A stretch of DNA of 64,000 nucleotides, taken from positions 4,965,501 to 5,029,500 of the forward strand of contig NC_087253.1 in the NCBI RefSeq assembly GCF_037042905.1, in the 5' to 3' direction. The DNA comes from Lytechinus pictus. Lineage: Eukaryota > Echinodermata > Echinoidea > Temnopleuroida > Toxopneustidae. The notes beneath the pieces were generated by a model, which did not search any database, had not been told where the DNA came from, and saw only the letters and a list, made by a program, of their open reading frames with translations. Positions 12,572 through 24,270 of this stretch are shown here, in pieces. Both the position numbers and the translations under genes were made by a program. How positions within the stretch are numbered: the stretch's first letter is position 1; every line of letters starts with the position of its first letter.

Positions 12572-14975
12572 GTGAACTAACCCGTGCAGGGGCATGGAAT
12601 TAATACATTTCATTAGGAAAAAATGGTAGATTAGAAAACTAAACTGAACATGTAGGTTTAAATGTTCTTTTATTTTTTGTGCACAATTCACCTTTGTCAC
12701 ACCGCTCTAGATATTTCATTTTATCAACCACTTATTTTTTCAGGTAGAAAAAAATATGTTTTTGTAAGACACTCATTGGGAATATCATTTAAATTGACAT
12801 TTTTATTACTTTCTTTTGTAATAATTGTTTTTATTATCGATTATCTTGATATCGCTTGCCAGAAGTATTTTTCTCTCAATTCTCATGTATTTCTGATCAT
12901 TTTCCCATCCTTTTTTGTGTTTTTTTTGTCACAGAGAGAAGTAAATAATAAAAATGTCACTCATTCAGAGATTTATTTGTGCTTTTTTAAGAGTTTTAAT
13001 TTGTCTTACATGGATTTTGTGCAGAATTAAGAAAGCATAGTCATCACTTTACCATTTGTTTAAAATGGATTCCGCCCCATAATGAGAAGTGCCTCTTTTC
13101 ACTACAAGGAGGAAACCATAGTAGTAAAAAAAACCCGCATAAAATGTGTCATTTGTTTTGTTAATGGAAATTTTAGCGCAGCAATTGTCAACGAAGCAAA
13201 CGCCACGGAGAATCAATAGGGAGTATTTTAATGATAGCTCTTCCCTACAACCTAGAATATCTCAGGGGCAAAGTTCACCGGGTGCCAAAAAAAAGAAAAC
13301 GGAAAACCAAAAGGAAGTAGGGGCACAGTAATTACATGGTGGACACCGTGCTCGTCCATGGATAAAAAACAGGACTCTAATAATCTCCAATGAGGAAGGT
13401 TAGCTCTTTATAATATTGAATCAAGACATTTATTCCATTTCCATCACCATGTACAAAAAAAACAATCCATGTAAATTTTGGTACATAACAGTTACAGGAG
13501 TGCAGGAGGGAATGGGGACCGACAAAAAAAGATAGAAAAACAATCGGATGGTAATTTTCCTTTATTATTGAACAAAAGTGTGTGTATGTGTGTGTGTGAG
13601 GGGGGGGGGGGGAGGTCAATCCCTCCAGCCCCTGAGTTGCATAATACATGATCATTTTGAAAGTAAATTGCACCGAAAGATTTGGTGTAAAAAAAATGCA
13701 AAAGGAAAGGGTATGAGAGTGTCCACTAAAAAGAAAATCTTGTAGGACGTGATTTCCCTGATATTTGGGAAAATAGCTATCATTTAAAGCATAATCAAGG
13801 GAAAAACTGCAAGATAAAATTTAGGGAGTTTAACATGTGCACGCACCATTTAGAACAAACTTGTTATCTTTTTTATCTACAGAATGAAGTATTACGAACA
13901 AATAAATTATACCGGTCCGACATGGTTATAATTCAGACAGTTTAATGTAAAGTTCACTATCTTTTCAACTTCTTTTGTAATGTACTGTATTTTGAACAAA
14001 TTTTAAAAAATTCAAATTGAGTGTTTGGATACATAAGTCCCTTTTAGTAATGAATAAATATGTTAAGATTATTGACCGATAGAATCATGGCAACTGTTTA
14101 TTAAGTTGATAAAGACACTATTACACTGGCCGGTATTCTGGTTCAGAGTTTTTAGCCCCCAGGATTTTGTTTTTCTTTGAACTAATTCAGTTTTAAGACA
14201 AAATGCAGTCTGACACTCTTCTAGTTGCGCTGCTCGCAAAAGGATGTGTCATCAGCATACCTGTTTACTGGTTCAGAATTTCCAGTCCCCGTGTCTTGGT
14301 TTTTTTTTTGTCTATAAATGTGGTTATTTTGGAGGGAATTTCCACTCTGATTCTCGTCCAGAGCTTTTTTACTCCATCAAAGTTCAGATCTAAGGATAGT
14401 CCTAGCACATGACTGATGTGAAACCTTCAAACAGATGGAATAGCCATGTTCCTCCTTGACATCAATGTAGTCTGCAGGCACAGATCCTGGGTTTTCGCAT
14501 TTTGCAAAGTGCATAATGCAGGGTCTGAAGTAGTGAGACTAGATTCACTATGTATTTTATATTATATAAGCTATACTGTAGACCTGTTATTGAAGTGTCA
14601 AAATAGAGTCTGTGCTTGCAGACTAGCATCAATTCGGGTTGGTCATGATAACGAGTTTGCTATCTTAAGTTTCAGTAAGAAACTGGGACATTTTCAAAGA
14701 TTTCTTAAAATGCATATGTAGATTCATTTCCTGATCCAAATCAGAGGCTTAAACATTTTATATTGTTCCACAAGCAAAACGCATACATCGAATTTCAAAC
14801 TCTCAGACTTTGATCTGACTATTATCAACATTTATTCGATATCTCACACACACCATAATATGCGAGAACAATAAAACGAGAGCCCTTTGTACGTGAATCC
14901 TAGAACAATCCATGAAAATATGGCGAATGGTTTCATGGCTGATTGCGTTACAAGAGTGTCAACCAGTATCGGCTG
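12572..14975. repeat. Segmental duplication, copy A (empty-site copy)
   Basis: Collinear with 24729-28340 (copy B) from 'gtgaactaaccc' onward, and its later part with 28341-30425 (copy C). It lacks the insertions found in B and C. It shows a single TTAA at 12658-12661 and 13784-13787 where B has elements, and an uninterrupted 'catgactgatgtg' near 14407 where C has a solo LTR. It contains a GT/G microsatellite at about 13577-13614. Open frames shared with copy B are broken by indels between copies, so it is treated as non-coding. Confidence 0.88.
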
Positions 14976-15190
14976 CACAGAAACGCTGATAGCGTAACAT
15001 TTCGCCAACACTGCGCTAACAAACTTTTACAACCGGCCGCGATGACTAATGTCAAAGTAATGCATTATTTATATCTGGGATCAACGCTTGACATCACAAT
15101 CTGTATATCACTATTCATTAACAAATCAGCTACTAACAAAATGGGTAGAATGGCACAGAAAGCACTGTTAAAGCGCCGTTAGGCGCGAGT
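14976..15190 (+). pseudogene. Possible LINE reverse-transcriptase C-terminal scrap
   Basis: The frame at 14943-15182 ends with 'YLGSTLD' and then 'INKSATNKMGRMAQKAL'. This recalls the YLGS-strand plus helical region just after the palm in RTE-like LINE reverse transcriptases. It is short and stops at 15180, so the match could be chance. Confidence 0.25.
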
Positions 15191-16584
15191 GTTGGGGATT
15201 TGAGTTAGGCCTTCAAAAAATTCTTTATTATTATATTTTAAACATAAAACGACAGCAAGTAGTAAATATATATTTACTAATTTAATGTAAAATATATCGA
15301 ATAAGCTTTTAAAAGATTCAGAAAATTATGATATTACGATGGAGATTCTGTACCAAAAAAATGCAATCCCTCTTTTCCTCAGTTTCTTTTGTTTGAAAAT
15401 GCTCTTCACATACTTCACTCATCATGTTCATGATAATAAAGTATTTGCCAATGATGATCATCATGCGATAAATTTCATCAGCTATTGTTCTTCTTTCTAA
15501 TGTTGGCTCTATTCTTAAAACTCTCTTCAAACACTTAAAAAATTATATATCTTGGAAGAAAAACAAATTGATGAAAAGGATCATTATCTTGGCACCTATC
15601 AACATCCCCCGCTAAGGCTGAAGAAAATAATACGATTTGAACAGTAAAGTTGGGGGGGGGGGAGCTGACCATGCAAAAAATCACAATCGTACGGTCACTT
15701 TTACGTTTTTGTACACAGTTTTGGAAAAAAAAGTGGGGGGGCTGAAGCTCCCAGCCCCCTCGCTTCCGCGGCCCCTGAAGTGAGACAAACAAAACACTGA
15801 CAAATTGATAAAAATTGGAAATGAATACAAAAAAAATTGCATTAGGCCCTATTTTCGGTGAAATTTTTATTCATGTCTTCAGGAATATTAAATGAAATTT
15901 AAATGAGGGTCTGTTGTATCATATAAAATTTGGTTTACAATATAATCAGAAAAACGGTAAAGAGCTAGAAGGATATGGCATCATCGTTCCATTTATTGTA
16001 TATTCATGGCCACATGCTGCTCAGTAATATCATTTGCAAAATACAGCGTTAAATTTTTTAATATTAAAATTTTGTAATTTTTTTCAGATTTTGATGACAT
16101 TTTCAGCAATTTGCCCATCTAATTTTACTCCATTTATTCATATATTATTGTGTGGGCGCGGAATACCACTTTAATTCGGTCGAGGTCTATTTTAAATTAC
16201 CTGGTATAAGATAGGGAGACAAGTTTAAAAGAGAGAAATTATTCACTATGGTGCCCTTATCACTGTTAGTCATTTCTATTAACATTTGCGCCACTAGCTT
16301 CTGCTGGGCCTTTTATTGATAGATTATTAGGAATTCGGCTAAGCTTCTGTGAGTTTATCGATACCGGTAGAGGGTAATGATGATGAGGAGGAGGATGATG
16401 ACAGTCTTATTATGATGATCATGAAATGGCTGTAAAACCCGTTGTGCTTTGAAAAGTTTAGTGCTCTGTTAGTGAAAACAATGCGTCTAGCGGTGGTCGC
16501 GCGAAAAAGGTGTGACTGGCCCTACTGTTAGCGTTCTGTTACGCTAACCCCGGCGACCTTTCGCTGGAGAACGCAAACGCTTAT
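15191..16584. other. Non-coding; dispersed repeat at about 15640-15780
   Basis: At 15640-15780 there is a G-run flanked block ending 'cgcttccgcggcccctgaag', which looks like one of the G/C-run dispersed repeats of marine invertebrates. No gene is supported. A 'gatgatgaggaggaggatga' run lies near 16377. Confidence 0.45.
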
Positions 16585-17169
16585 CATAGGCGGATCCAGC
16601 TTTTGGCGAAAGGGGGGGGGGGGGGGTGTACTGCCGAGCGGCGCACATATTTTTGCACTTCACCGGCGCCATAAAAGAAAATATTGAAAAAGGGGTTAAG
16701 TCTGACCCTGTCAAATGCTCTTTTCAAAATGGAGGATTTCCAGTAATGCCATTTTGCATGACCACACGCAGATAATATTTCCGGGGGGGGGGGGGGGGGG
16801 GCAAGACTCGAACATATTTTTGAAAAAATAAAAATTAAAACGATAGAGTAAACGGACCGAGCTGCTCAATGGTGCGATTATTTTTTTTTACAAGTGTAAT
16901 AAAAGTATTTGGTACACATCTCACATTTTTCATAGTTTTAATGAAATATTAAGGACAAAAAATGTGTTTTCACAACAGCTGATCGGGAATTTCCCCCCCC
17001 CTTCCCCCTTGCTACTTTTGTATATTAATTGAGATACAATTTTTTTTTACTATATATATACAATGATACTACATCATGAATCATTTGAAATACATCACCA
17101 ATACAGGTTTATATATCATCATTCAATTTTCGTGTACATGATGTATAGGCCTATATACAGAATTTGGTA

Positions 17170-17196
17170 TTTATATATATATATATATATATATAT
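17170..17196. repeat. (TA)n microsatellite
   Basis: Uninterrupted alternating TA run of about 27 bp. Confidence 0.9.
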
Positions 17197-17941
17197 GTAT
17201 TGTGATGCTTTTCACTAAATCTAATGCAATTTGTAATGATGGGTAATTTTTATCTAATTACTTTGATGAAACTGGATATAATGCTTATGACCTGAATTCA
17301 GAAAGAGATCCTTCAAGACAGAGCTTTGGAAATAGTTCTCCAGTTTTATAGGTATCGTTATCTTTGTTTTAAACTTCTTCCTGAGTGATCAGATGAATAA
17401 TATTTAACTTAATGGAAGATGAAATAAATCAAATTTTGTGGCGTCAACATTTAAACGTAAAAAAAAAGGTATTGACAAACTGTATTTATACATTGAAAAT
17501 GATATTTAGTGGTTTAAGGTGTAACGAATATTCGTCTGGTTGCGTAATTATGCACTCCTGGTATTAGCAACCGTCTGACCTTTTTTTATTAAAGCATTGG
17601 AAAATAAGATCAAAACTAGAATTTTAATTCGTCATGAGGACGAATTAGGTGATCTGTCTCTGATTTCATGATCAGGAAGACAATCAGCATGTTTATTGAG
17701 ATCTATATGATCATCATGATGAAAACTGAATTTCTCTTACGAAAAGAACGTGTTGAATACTCTTGAAAAAGAGGGAAATGAAAAAGTTGTGTGAAAAAGT
17801 GTAGGTCATACACATGTTAAACAGGAACATTGTACATTAACAGGGATTTTAATATCTTTTATTGTCCAATGTTTTATTTTATATACATTGTAATGGTCAT
17901 AAAGGACCATTTGTGATATGTTAAAAAGAAAAAAATTATCA

Positions 17942-18020
17942 TGTTCACCCCTGGGCTCGAACCCTGGACCCTAAGCACGCAAGTCTGATGCCTTATCAAC
18001 TGAGCTACACTATTTCCCAT
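17942..18020 (-). repeat. tRNA-derived SINE head or tRNA pseudogene
   Basis: Read on the minus strand there is a good A box, tagctcagttgataaggc (complement of 17990-18007), and a good B box, gggttcgagccca (complement of about 17953-17965), followed by a T run at about 17930. The T stem and acceptor stem do not pair, so this is not a functional tRNA. It fits a tRNA-derived SINE remnant with pol III box A and box B. Confidence 0.7.
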
Positions 18021-18066
18021 AGACTTTACACATAAGCACTATTTCCCATAGACTTTACACATAAGC
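18009..18066. repeat. Two-copy 29/30-bp direct repeat
   Basis: The words 'actatttcccatag' and 'actttacacataag' occur as a unit twice in immediate tandem, adjoining the tRNA-like head. Confidence 0.9.
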
Positions 18067-18248
18067 AAATTAAGAGGATCTCAAATCCAATTTTGCAAGA
18101 GAAATACGGGCATGATCCCGGCATCTGATTGGAAAATGGAGACCACACTCCCGATAGCTTACAATCTCAGCTACAACATACTCCAAGCTCAGAGAAAACC
18201 GACAAAAAGAAATGGAGATATGGCTCACGAAATAGAGGAATGTAAAAT

Positions 18249-18471
18249 CCAATTCAATTCAATTCAATTTTATTCAACCATAAAAATGTGTATATACAAA
18301 TCAAACAGTGTACATAGTTATGTAACAAATGGTAAAAATATGGCTAGGACCATAAAAAAGCAAACTGCTTGTAGAAAATGGCCCCCAAAACAATAGCATT
18401 GACATAATTCACAATCAGAAACAGAAAACTAAGATATATAAATGTATAAACATACACACATACACACACAC

Positions 18472-18509
<38 letters not shown>

Positions 18510-18904
18510 CCTGGTAATTTTTTAGATTTTCCATTAAGTACGCCCTACGCATTTTTTTGAAACAGGATAGAGTTGAACAATTTTTTAGTGAAATTGGGAG
18601 TTGATTCCATTTTTTTATACCGACTAAAGCTAGTGAATTTAAAGAAGAAGTAAGTCTCACTTTTGGAACATGGAAATTATCTTTTTGTCTAGTAGCATAA
18701 GAATGAACATTTGAATTGAGTGAAAACATATTACAATACTTCAATGGAAAAATGTGATTTTTAACTGAGTACATAGAGATTAGAGTATTTAAAGTAATAA
18801 GTTCATGGAGAGGTAAAATATTCATATTTTTGAAAAGGGGTTTACTAGCACTTTGCATATGAGACTTTGCAATTAACCGGATTGATTTTTTCTGTAGGAT
18901 ATAT
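18249..18904 (-). pseudogene. LINE fragment: RT C-terminal region plus (AATTG)n tail
   Basis: The minus-strand frame from about 18904 to 18490 encodes the end of a non-LTR retrotransposon protein: 'LQKKSIRLIAKSH', then 'SYATRQ' and 'KWNQLPISLKN', the usual post-RT motifs. It stops within a TG/CA repeat. The 3' end is marked by an AATTG pentamer tail (complement of 18250-18270) after an AATAAA-like signal. It is 5'-truncated, with no catalytic palm remaining. It has the same tail type as 22735-23926. Confidence 0.85.
18455..18507. repeat. (CA)n microsatellite
   Basis: CA repeat with a CCCT interruption inside the 3' region of the LINE fragment. It explains the long cysteine/valine run in the apparent protein. 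Confidence 0.9.
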
Positions 18905-19196
18905 GGCTTTAGAAGGCGTGACTTGAATTAAAGTGTTCTACTATATCCTTTGATGAATTTAACTTTGAATCATTGCAATACATAACCGATGGTAACTTCT
19001 TAAAGCGTTTATTACCCAGTTCATTATCCAGTTTTGAGAAAAATTCATTTCCCATAGAGATTGCACACAAAATGAGTGAAAATGACATGTCTCTATAACT
19101 TGCAATTTTTCAGGATGATTCGTTCCTTTAAATGTAAATAAAGCCATCAAATTAGAAAGAGTATGTCCTCAGCTACAACATATTGAAAACTGAGCA

Positions 19197-20062
19197 AAAA
19201 TTGGCAAATATTTATGGAGTTAGAGTCAAATATGCATAATTATGATGACGTCATAAGTAGCAAAATGGGAATTTTGTGTTCCGACGCCATTTTGATGACG
19301 TCATGATAAAATTTTGGGTCAAATGTGACATGAAATCATATCTCCCATCCATACTCTATTCGAATATGAAAAAAAAATTGGGGGTCAACGGACTTCCTGA
19401 AGAGCTATAATGAATTTTGTATAGGCATGTTTTTGCACATATATTGTCTATGGTTAGTGCGCGCGCGCGCACGTGCTGTAAACTTTGATGGAAGCTAATT
19501 CCGTTATTACTTGTCGTAGAAGGTTGATCAAGGTATCAAATTGTTCAGAATTATATTTTCGGTGCATTGATATGAAAAAAATGGCGATCCTATGTTGCAT
19601 AGTGCAGTTACGCGCGAGAACGCGCGCATAACCGTGCGCGCGCGCAAATTTTTAGAATGCTTAAAATGACCTGATTCATACTCTACTTTGGTCAAAACGT
19701 GATTTTGAGCATTTTAAAATTTTGACGCGCGCGTATGCGCACGTCGTGACATTTACATGACCTTTGATGACATGGACAGTTGACCCTTGACCTGAAGTTA
19801 ATGTGATGTAAATATGGTTAATTTTTGATAATTAATAATGAAGATATGATGGATTATGTGATTTTACAAAATGGCGTCTAGATGACGTCATGATGACGTT
19901 TTGACCTTGAACTTGTTTCATCCAGATGACATGGTAAGTCCCCATAACTGATGATACTTTGAAGAAAATTGAAGATGTAGATTTTGAGATTTTACGGCAA
20001 CAAGAAAAGGGTGGAAAAATAAAATTTAAGAAATAAATAAAGAAAATTCGTACGAAATTAAT
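19197..20062. repeat. Dispersed repeat rich in CRE palindromes
   Basis: TGACGTCA occurs at 19246-19253, 19296-19303 and 19883-19890, with partial copies alongside. Runs of alternating CG such as cgcgcgcgcgc (about 19460 and 19635) and phrases such as 'atgacgtcatgatgacg' suggest internal reiteration. There is no coding frame. Confidence 0.6.
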
Positions 20063-20304
20063 AGTTGATCTGTCGATTGACAGATCACCTAATTAAAGGA
20101 TTTGCTCAACACTTTTGTATGATTCTGGGATTTTTTAAATAACAAGTTAAAGACATGACATCTGTGGGCAACTGCCCCGCCCCAGTCCACTCTGTAAAGG
20201 GCATGCGATAAGCTTTGTAATTCGTTATGAGTATGACCATTCAACAATAAAATATATAAACAGGTGCCGCTGATCATTCTTGACCTATTGGTTGGCAATA
20301 GGGG

Positions 20305-20850
20305 ACACTGATTATTCTTGACCGGCGCCGATTTAAATTTAGGTGGCGCTGGTTATTCTTGATCGGCGCCGGTTAAGAAAAAGGCAGCGCCGATTTGTCT
20401 TGACTGGCGCCGATTTAGAACAAGTAGTGCTGATTATTTTTACCGACGTCACGTAAGATTCAGTCAGCGGCAATTCATAATCGACTGGCGCCGATTTAGA
20501 ACCAGGAGACGCCGATTATTCTTGACTGGCGCCGATTTTTAACCAGGTGGTGCTGATTATTCTTGTCCGGCGCCGATTTAGATTTAGGTGGTGCTGATTA
20601 TTCTTGATCGGCGCCGGTTAAGAACTCAGGCAGGCGCTGATTATTCTTGTCCGGCCCCGATTTAGATTTAGGTGGCGCTGATTATCCTTGATCGGCGCAG
20701 GTTTAGAGATCTGGCAGTGCCGATTTTTCTTGACTGGCGCCGATTTATAACCAAATGGCGCTGATTATTCTTGTCCGGCGCCGATTTAGATTTAGGTGGC
20801 GCTGATTATTCTTGATCGGCGCCAGTTATATGCAGGCAGCGCACTGCTGA
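20305..20850. repeat. 41-bp minisatellite with GGCGCC core
   Basis: The hexamer ggcgcc or a close variant recurs at about 20324, 20365, 20406, 20487, 20528, 20570, 20611, 20652, 20694, 20735, 20776 and 20817, a 41-42 bp step with one degenerate unit near 20447. That makes about 13 units. The consensus contains 'ggcgccgattta' and 'ggtggcgctgattattctt'. Confidence 0.92.
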
Positions 20851-20865
20851 TTATTTTTAACCGGC

Positions 20866-20980
20866 GAAGTTGTTGGGAAAAGGGTATTTAAAAGAAAAGA
20901 TAAGAAAGATGATATGATTGTGAAGTTGTTGGGAAAAGGGTAGTTAAAAGAAAAGATAAGAAAGATGATATGATTGTGAA
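20866..20980. repeat. 56-bp tandem duplication
   Basis: A unit beginning 'gaagttgttgggaaaaggg' at 20866 is repeated at 20922 with one or two changes. Confidence 0.92.
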
Positions 20981-21172
20981 TTGCTGGGGGATAGTCTTTC
21001 CTTTACTGTTGCTAATATTATATCAGTGTATAATTTTTTTTTAAGTGGTGCCTTTTCTTTTCTTTTCTTTCCTTTATTTTCATTTTTTTAAGCGGCGCCT
21101 TTTCTTTCTTTTATTTTTTTAATATTAGGGGGGCATGCGCCCCCTGTGCCCCCTGGATCCGCCACTGCTTAT

Positions 21173-22734
21173 TTACGACGGTATACTGATTTTGGAAGAG
21201 ACTTTTGGGCCCGTCATCATAGTCGTAAAACCAAGGAGGTTTCAAATGAGATGGAGTAAGAGCAAATAAAATCCCTTTGAACAAGGATAAAAACCGCTGG
21301 CAGATAGTATGTCAGGCTTGCACTTTGCTCAACATTTCTTGCAATTGTGTAGACAAATGATTCCTGCCTGACTCGTCAGCTATAGGTCATATATAAAGGG
21401 AAATACGCTATTGTGATGATAATTACTTTTTCGCCGCATCTGGTCTGGTTATATGTGTAGTACATAATTTGGAGGCATGCGAAAATAAACTATGCAATAT
21501 GTCCTGAAATATGACTCAAATTTACTCAACTGGGCATGCGCGGGCACTCATCCGGCATATCCAATAATGAATAGTAGTATTCTATCGACCACATTTTTCA
21601 TTTGCCGCAAACGATCGGAAAAGTGCTAAAATATGGTTTCAGTAAAAGGTCAAAATCTTACCTTTTTCATTAATTAAAGGTAAATTGATATAATCTGGGC
21701 AAATATCTCAGTGTAATCCTGGTAATAGTGCTTCGTTATTGATGTCTTGTCATGCATTTAAATTTCAGTTTGTTTATTGATATCAAAGATGGAAAATTGA
21801 TACAAATGGATATTCGTAAAGTTTCACTCCTCGGATTTCTTTTCTGAGACTGGCGGCTTCGAAGGCGGACATCAAAAAGGTCTTTACTGCCGTTCTATTT
21901 CTTTTGTGCTTCTTCAGAAATGAACAGCTGCTTGAATAAATTTGTTGCCTGTTGGAACTCCAGTCATAGAATCTTCCGGGTAAAACTTTGTCCTGCAATG
22001 CAAATTGTGTGAAATGAGATTTTTTTTTCGTTTCGCATCTGGAACGTAAACATTCCATCTGCGTTTCGTGCGCAAAATTCGGATTGCTGCTATGGTAACA
22101 GCGATATATCCAATTTAGGACGACATTCCAGAGCCACATTTGGTTCCTCCCAGAGCCCGAGAGGCCGCCCGGGGAGCCCACTTCCATTAACGAGTGGATA
22201 CCAGGCGCGACCACGCGTAAAAAGGGAAAGAGTGGGCAAGTTCGTTACGTATAGGCCTATGTAACGTTATAAGGGTGTAAAAAACGATGATTAAAATATT
22301 GAAAAATACTCATTTCTAATACTTGTAGGTTTTCACAAGCCAAGTACTTGTAAAGAGATGCATTTTCATAATCTGGAAAAGACTTGCTCCCCTTGTTTAG
22401 GGTGCTATTCGAAACTCCATGGTCGCGCCTGGTGCTAGAGGCATATCGTTTGTGTAGGAGGAGCAGGCAAAAGAAAAAAAACCCCGAAAATACGGATGTT
22501 GCTCAGACGTATTATGGCCTATTGCGTATGCTTTGTACATATCAACGCATGCGAAATGGTTTCTGCTGGAGAGGTGATCTGACCCAAGGAATCAATTGCC
22601 AGTGATCCACCAATAATCCACATTAAATGCAATATCGATTCGATGGACTGTAATGATCTATATCTAAGCCCTAATTCAGTAAGTTTTTCCTCACTCAATA
22701 TGTACTCGATTTGTTTGAAAACCCACTTTCTTAT
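21173..22734. other. Mixed-composition stretch, no recognised gene
   Basis: The minus-strand frame 21783-22214 (143 codons) is the longest but shows no domain I know. It lies in more GC-balanced DNA and could be an exon or nothing. The words accaggcgcgacca (about 22201-22214) and tggtcgcgcctggt (about 22418-22431) form a small inverted pair. Confidence 0.35.
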
Positions 22735-23926
22735 CAATTCAATTCAATTCAATTCAATTCAATTTTATTTCCACATCTGATTAAAAACACAAGTAAAAAT
22801 TCATATGCAAATAGATATATACAATAAAAAAAAAACATTAAAATGAAACATATTCAGCTCGGAATCATAATGTGGTGGGAATTGACAAAGGCCAAAGGCC
22901 TATCAAGGTTATTACCAAAGGTAATAAAAATTTACATAAGATGTTTCTTCAATATATACAAAATATAACACAAAACAATAAAAAAAGAAATAGACACACA
23001 TAGAATTCAAAAATATAAGTGTAAACGAAATAACAAAAGACAACCAGACATCCTGGACCCCACCCCCCCAAGGCAATATTTTGTAATTTTATTCTGGGAT
23101 TCATTTTCAACTAGGTATTTTTTTTTAGTTTTTCTTTTAAACATATTCAAAGTTAGGCATATTTTGATTTCTTGTGGTAATTTGTTCCAAAACTTAGGAC
23201 CTGCATAAGAAATGGTAGTTCTTGAGAAATTATAATTTAGCGTTGGTAGATAGAAAGATTTGATTGACGGGTCGCATATTTACATACATTTTCATTATAT
23301 ACAAAACAATTTTCTAAAAACTTTGGAAGTATATTTTTGGATTACGAAAACATAAATATGCCAATCTGTTGTTTATGTATATCAAAAATTGTTAATATAC
23401 TGAATTTGTTAAAGACAGGAGCAGTGTGTGAGTAAGGATGTAAATTAAACATAATTCGTATTGCTCGTTTTTGAAGAATGAAAATTCTATTAAGATAGGT
23501 CTTTGCACAGCCACCCCATACTACATTACAGTAGTTAAGATATGGCAAGATCATGCTATTATACAATTTAAGAAGGATATAAAAAGGAACAATTTTCTTT
23601 ATTCTATTCATTGCACCAATAGCTTTAGATATTTGACATAATACATAAGATACATGGTCTTTCCATGTCAATTTATTGTCAATTTTAACTCCTAAAAAAT
23701 TTGTAGAATTTACAATCGATATAATTTCTTGGTTGATATATATTTTTATACAAGAAGTATCGATATTTTTATTTTTTGGCTGAAATAACATACAGGAAGT
23801 TTTTTTCTGCATTTAATTTCAATTTATTTGCTTTAAACCAAGTATCAATTTTTTTAAGTTCTGTATTAAAAGTGAAACACAATGTATCAATATTTTCACC
23901 AGATAGAAATAAACTTGATCTTTGAA
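22735..23926 (-). pseudogene. LINE fragment: RT thumb/C-terminus with (AATTG)n tail
   Basis: On the minus strand from about 23926 the frames read 'IDTWFKANKLKLNAEK', then after a small frameshift near 23805 'NFLGVKIDNKLTWKDHV', 'YNSMILPYLNYCNVVWGG' and 'ILQKRAIRIM'. This is the standard order after the palm in Jockey/CR1-group LINEs. A later piece, 'WNKLPQEIK', lies near 23180 in another frame. The tail is AATTG repeated (complement of 22735-22764). It is 5'-truncated and disabled. Confidence 0.88.
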
Positions 23927-23929
23927 GGT

Positions 23930-24270
23930 TTCCATGGTGGAGAGAATATTGAAAGGTTTACGGTAAACACCATGTATGTAGTCCTGAAAAGGACTGTTTG
24001 TTATTCTTTCTTGAATATATGTTAGCTCTGAAAAGAACTGTTATCGACGTTTCAACCAGCGTGTTCTGGTCGTCATCAGGAATGAAGATCCACTTGAAAG
24101 ACTTAAGCTTATAACCAAGTTGGTTATGAGGAAGTGATTAAGGTTGAGCCAATAGGAAAGCAGGAACGGAGAGGTAATTAAAGATGAACCAATATGAAAG
24201 CAGGAGGATAGTGATTGGTCAGTAGTTGATTGGTGACTAATTGGTGTTAATCCCGGATTAATCCTCTAAG
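23930..24270 (-). mobile_element. Penelope-like fragment with hammerhead-like core
   Basis: The minus strand contains ctgatga (complement of 24073-24079), a possible 6-bp stem GACCAG/CTGGTT, then GAAAC (complement of 24049-24053) and GTC (complement of 24046-24048). CUGAUGA…GAAA…GUC is the hammerhead ribozyme core, and such cores are established in the terminal repeats of Penelope-like elements. A nearby tandem phrase ('ggttgagccaatag', 'gatgaaccaatatg') also fits that type of terminal repeat. Stem I is not convincing, so activity is doubtful. Confidence 0.45.

Larger units (their letters stand above)
17643..20094. repeat. 16-bp inverted ends 2.45 kb apart
   Basis: aattaggtgatctgtc at 17643-17658 is the exact reverse complement of 20079-20094. 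The right copy is part of a local foldback (gatctgtc…gacagatc, 20066-20085). It may mark a nested TIR element that later received the tRNA-like and LINE pieces. No target duplication was identified. Confidence 0.45.
16585..21167. mobile_element. Composite block bounded by CAGTGGCGGATCCAG-like inverted ends
   Basis: The left end 'cataggcggatccag' (16585-16599) and the right end 'ctggatccgccactg' (21153-21167) are inverse copies. The pentamer CTTAT lies directly outside both (16580-16584 and 21168-21172). The 4.58-kb interior is a patchwork: G-runs, a tRNA-like head, a LINE tail, CRE repeats and a minisatellite, with no transposase. It may be one old non-autonomous element enlarged by later insertions, or two unrelated ends of a common repeat. 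CAGTGG ends recall hAT, but hAT makes 8-bp duplications. Confidence 0.4.

Noticed and set aside
12662-13331. Hydrophobic and basic frames shared with 25257-25814
   Set aside because: Copies A and B break the frames by indels, and similarity continues equally outside them, so it is duplicated non-coding DNA.
17942-18020. Functional tRNA gene on the minus strand
   Set aside because: Good boxes and a T run, but T stem and acceptor stem are unpaired.
20305-20850. CRISPR-like array
   Set aside because: The 41-bp step has no spacer variation, units drift continuously, and the setting is eukaryotic.
21783-22214. 143-codon minus-strand gene
   Set aside because: No domain, no splice context and no second copy; kept only as a note in the region entry.
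22201-22431. accaggcgcgacca inverted pair as a TIR element
   Set aside because: Arms are only about 14 bp, with no target duplication and no second copy.
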